This document shows, one piece after another, positions 4,751 to 5,838 of a stretch of DNA of 5,838 nucleotides (position 1 is its first letter; every line of letters begins with the position of its first letter). Made by a program: the position numbers and the translations under genes. The stretch is from Enterobacteriaceae bacterium UBA3516 (GTDB lineage: Bacteria; Pseudomonadota; Gammaproteobacteria; Enterobacterales; Enterobacteriaceae): contig DFPL01000122.1 in the NCBI GenBank assembly GCA_002377245.1, forward strand, positions 1 to 5,838, read 5' to 3'. The notes beneath the pieces are model-generated. The model saw only the letters and a program-made list of their open reading frames with translations. It was not told the DNA's origin and made no database searches.

Positions 4751-4849
4751 ATGAACGCTTCCACTATGACGATGAACCTACTAAAAACCGCGCACAACGC
4801 CGCGGTGGTCGTCGTGCGTGTGGTGGTGGTCGTCGGCAACGCGCCGTAG
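4751..4849 (+). CDS. ivbL: ilvB operon leader peptide IvbL
   Basis: A 32-residue regulatory peptide whose translation senses charged Val-tRNA and Leu-tRNA and so controls transcription attenuation before ilvB. The C-terminal half reads AAVVVVRVVVVVGNAP, identical to E. coli IvbL, and total length is also identical. The N-terminus (MNASTMTMNLLKTAHN) has diverged. Nine of the 32 codons are Val (4805-4816 and 4820-4834, all GTG or GTC). Two adjacent Leu codons (4778-4783) are CTA, a rare enteric codon that would make the ribosome sensitive to a scarce leucyl-tRNA. The start at 4751 is supported by equal length with E. coli; ATG 4766 and 4772 are in-frame alternatives, and the Shine-Dalgarno is weak. 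The stop at 4847 lies just ahead of the attenuator. Confidence 0.96.
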   Translation: MNASTMTMNLLKTAHNAAVVVVRVVVVVGNAP

Positions 4850-4872
4850 GGACTGGAACAACACACGATTCC

Positions 4873-4912
4873 AAAACCCCGCCGGCGCAAACCGGGCGGG
4901 GTTTTCTGTTTT
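4873..4912 (+). terminator. ilvB attenuator (Rho-independent, leader-controlled)
   Basis: AAAACCCCGCC (4873-4883) pairs perfectly with GGCGGGGTTTT (4895-4905), an 11-bp stem. Two more G-C pairs are possible in the loop, and the U-run is interrupted (TTTTCTGTTTT). It lies between ivbL and ilvB and should stop transcription when Val and Leu are plentiful. A competing pairing, GCGCCG (4841-4846) with CGGCGC (4883-4888), would become available if a ribosome stalls in the Val codons; that antiterminator is inferred. Confidence 0.88.
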
Positions 4913-4954
4913 AACCAGCCCGGAAAGTCGGCCCAGAAGAAAAAGGACTGGAGC

Positions 4955-5838
4955 ATGGCAAGTTCGGGCACAACAACACGCTACACCGGCGCACAGCTGA
5001 TCGTTCATTTACTGGAACGCCAGGGCATTACCACGGTAACGGGTATTCCTGGCGGCACGGTTCTCCCGTTATACGATGCATTAAGTCAGAGCACCCAAAT
5101 CCGTCACGTGCTGGCGCGCCATGAACAAGGTGCCGGCTTTATTGCGCAGGGTATGGCGCGTACCCAGGGCAAACCGGGCGTCTGTATTGCCTGTAGCGGG
5201 CCGGGTGCCACTAACCTGGTGACCGCCATCGCTGATGCGCGGCTCGACTCCATCCCGCTGATTTGCATCACCGGCCAGGTTCCGGCTTCGATGATTGGCA
5301 CTGACGCGTTCCAGGAGGTCGACACTTACGGTATTTCTATCCCCATCACCAAGCACAATTATCTGGTTCGCGACATCACCGAGCTTCCGCAGGTTGTGAG
5401 TGACGCCTTCCGCATTGCGCAGTCCGGTCGTCCAGGCCCGGTGTGGATAGATATTCCTAAAGATGTTCAGACCGCCACTATCGAACTGAGCGAGTTGCCA
5501 GAGCCGGGCGATAAAGCGCCAGCCCCGGCGTTCGAACCGCAAAGCGTGCAGGACGCGGCGGCGATGATCAACGCGGCAAAACGTCCGGTACTCTACCTGG
5601 GCGGCGGGGTGATTAATGCGGCAGAAGCCGTTCGTCAGCTTGCAGAAAAAGCCAACCTGCCGACCACCATGACGCTGATGGCGCTGGGCGTATTGCCAAA
5701 AGCGCATCCCCTGTCTCTGGGCATGTTGGGGATGCACGGCGCGCGCAGCACCAACTTTATTTTGCAAGAGTCTGATTTATTGATTGTTATGGGCGCACGT
5801 TTTGATGACCGGGCGATCGGCAAAACCGAGCAGTTCTG
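4955..5838 (+). CDS. ilvB: Acetohydroxyacid synthase I large (catalytic) subunit, partial, 3' end missing
   Basis: This ThDP- and FAD-dependent cytoplasmic enzyme condenses pyruvate with a second pyruvate or 2-ketobutyrate, the first common step to valine, leucine and isoleucine; isozyme I works with the small subunit IlvN. ATG 4955 follows AAGGA (4943-4947) at 7 nt and opens 294 codons to the window edge; E. coli IlvB is 562 residues. Seen in order: GIPGG (30-34), RHEQGAGFIAQGMAR with the catalytic ThDP-activating Glu at residue 57 (Glu60 in E. coli; this N-terminus is 3 residues shorter), the CSGPGATNLVTA loop, GQVPASMIGTDAFQE, SGRPGPVWIDIPKDVQ closing the PYR domain, then the FAD-binding middle domain with YLGGGVINA and GARFDDR near residues 285-291. 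The attenuator and CRP site upstream control it. Identification is secure. Confidence 0.97.
   Translation, partial: MASSGTTTRYTGAQLIVHLLERQGITTVTGIPGGTVLPLYDALSQSTQIRHVLARHEQGAGFIAQGMARTQGKPGVCIACSGPGATNLVTAIADARLDSIPLICITGQVPASMIGTDAFQEVDTYGISIPITKHNYLVRDITELPQVVSDAFRIAQSGRPGPVWIDIPKDVQTATIELSELPEPGDKAPAPAFEPQSVQDAAAMINAAKRPVLYLGGGVINAAEAVRQLAEKANLPTTMTLMALGVLPKAHPLSLGMLGMHGARSTNFILQESDLLIVMGARFDDRAIGKTEQF

Noticed and set aside
4669..4914. Plus-strand frame of 81 codons overlapping ivbL
   Set aside because: It is an out-of-frame reading of the Val codons, giving an Arg/Gly-rich string, and it runs through the attenuator.
5081..5767. Minus-strand frame of 228 codons opposite ilvB
   Set aside because: A shadow of ilvB codon usage; the plus strand carries all conserved AHAS motifs.

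Overview
The window is chromosomal DNA from an enteric bacterium (Enterobacteriaceae). Gene content, protein similarity and order match the emrD - tisB/istR - ivbL - ilvB neighbourhood of Escherichia coli, as recalled from family knowledge. The proteins differ enough from the E. coli versions, and there are enough extra genes, to suggest a relative such as the Enterobacter/Klebsiella/Leclercia group. The exact genus cannot be fixed from this sequence alone.

Layout, left to right. (1) 1-622, minus strand: the N-terminal 207 codons of dsdA, D-serine ammonia-lyase, cut by the window edge. (2) 623-816: a divergent intergenic region. (3) 817-1905, plus strand: a secreted protein of glycoside hydrolase family 5 type, whose tail runs 98 bp into the 3' end of emrD. 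(4) 1808-2992, minus strand: emrD, an MFS drug exporter. (5) 3169-4002, minus strand: an EamA/DMT-family inner-membrane transporter that I do not recall in this position in E. coli K-12. (6) About 4084-4620: a compact SOS-controlled type I toxin-antitoxin locus. The 29-codon toxin gene tisB (4134-4223, minus) is transcribed from a LexA-covered promoter. The antitoxin RNA IstR-1 (4544-4620, plus) and its longer SOS form IstR-2 read the other way. (7) 4622-4954: a cAMP-CRP site, promoter, valine-rich leader peptide gene ivbL and transcription attenuator. (8) 4955-5838, plus: the first 294 codons of ilvB, the large subunit of acetohydroxyacid synthase I, cut by the window edge.

How the parts work together. 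One LexA operator at 4431-4446 sits between the divergent tisB and istR-2 promoters, so DNA damage should turn on both. Constitutive IstR-1 carries a 21-nt 5' end that matches the tisB leader with one mismatch and should block the ribosome standby site. The leader also shows two self-inhibitory folds: its 5' end can pair with the standby site, and the Shine-Dalgarno sequence is locked in a 7-bp hairpin. Downstream, ilvB is set by cAMP-CRP and by charged Val/Leu tRNA through the ivbL attenuator.

Most of the window is well-known enteric biology. The least explained part is the GH5-like protein: the expected Asn-Glu-Pro acid/base motif reads Tyr-Asp-Pro, and its C-terminus is low-complexity sequence antisense to emrD. 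No CRISPR array, insertion sequence, tRNA or rRNA was seen.
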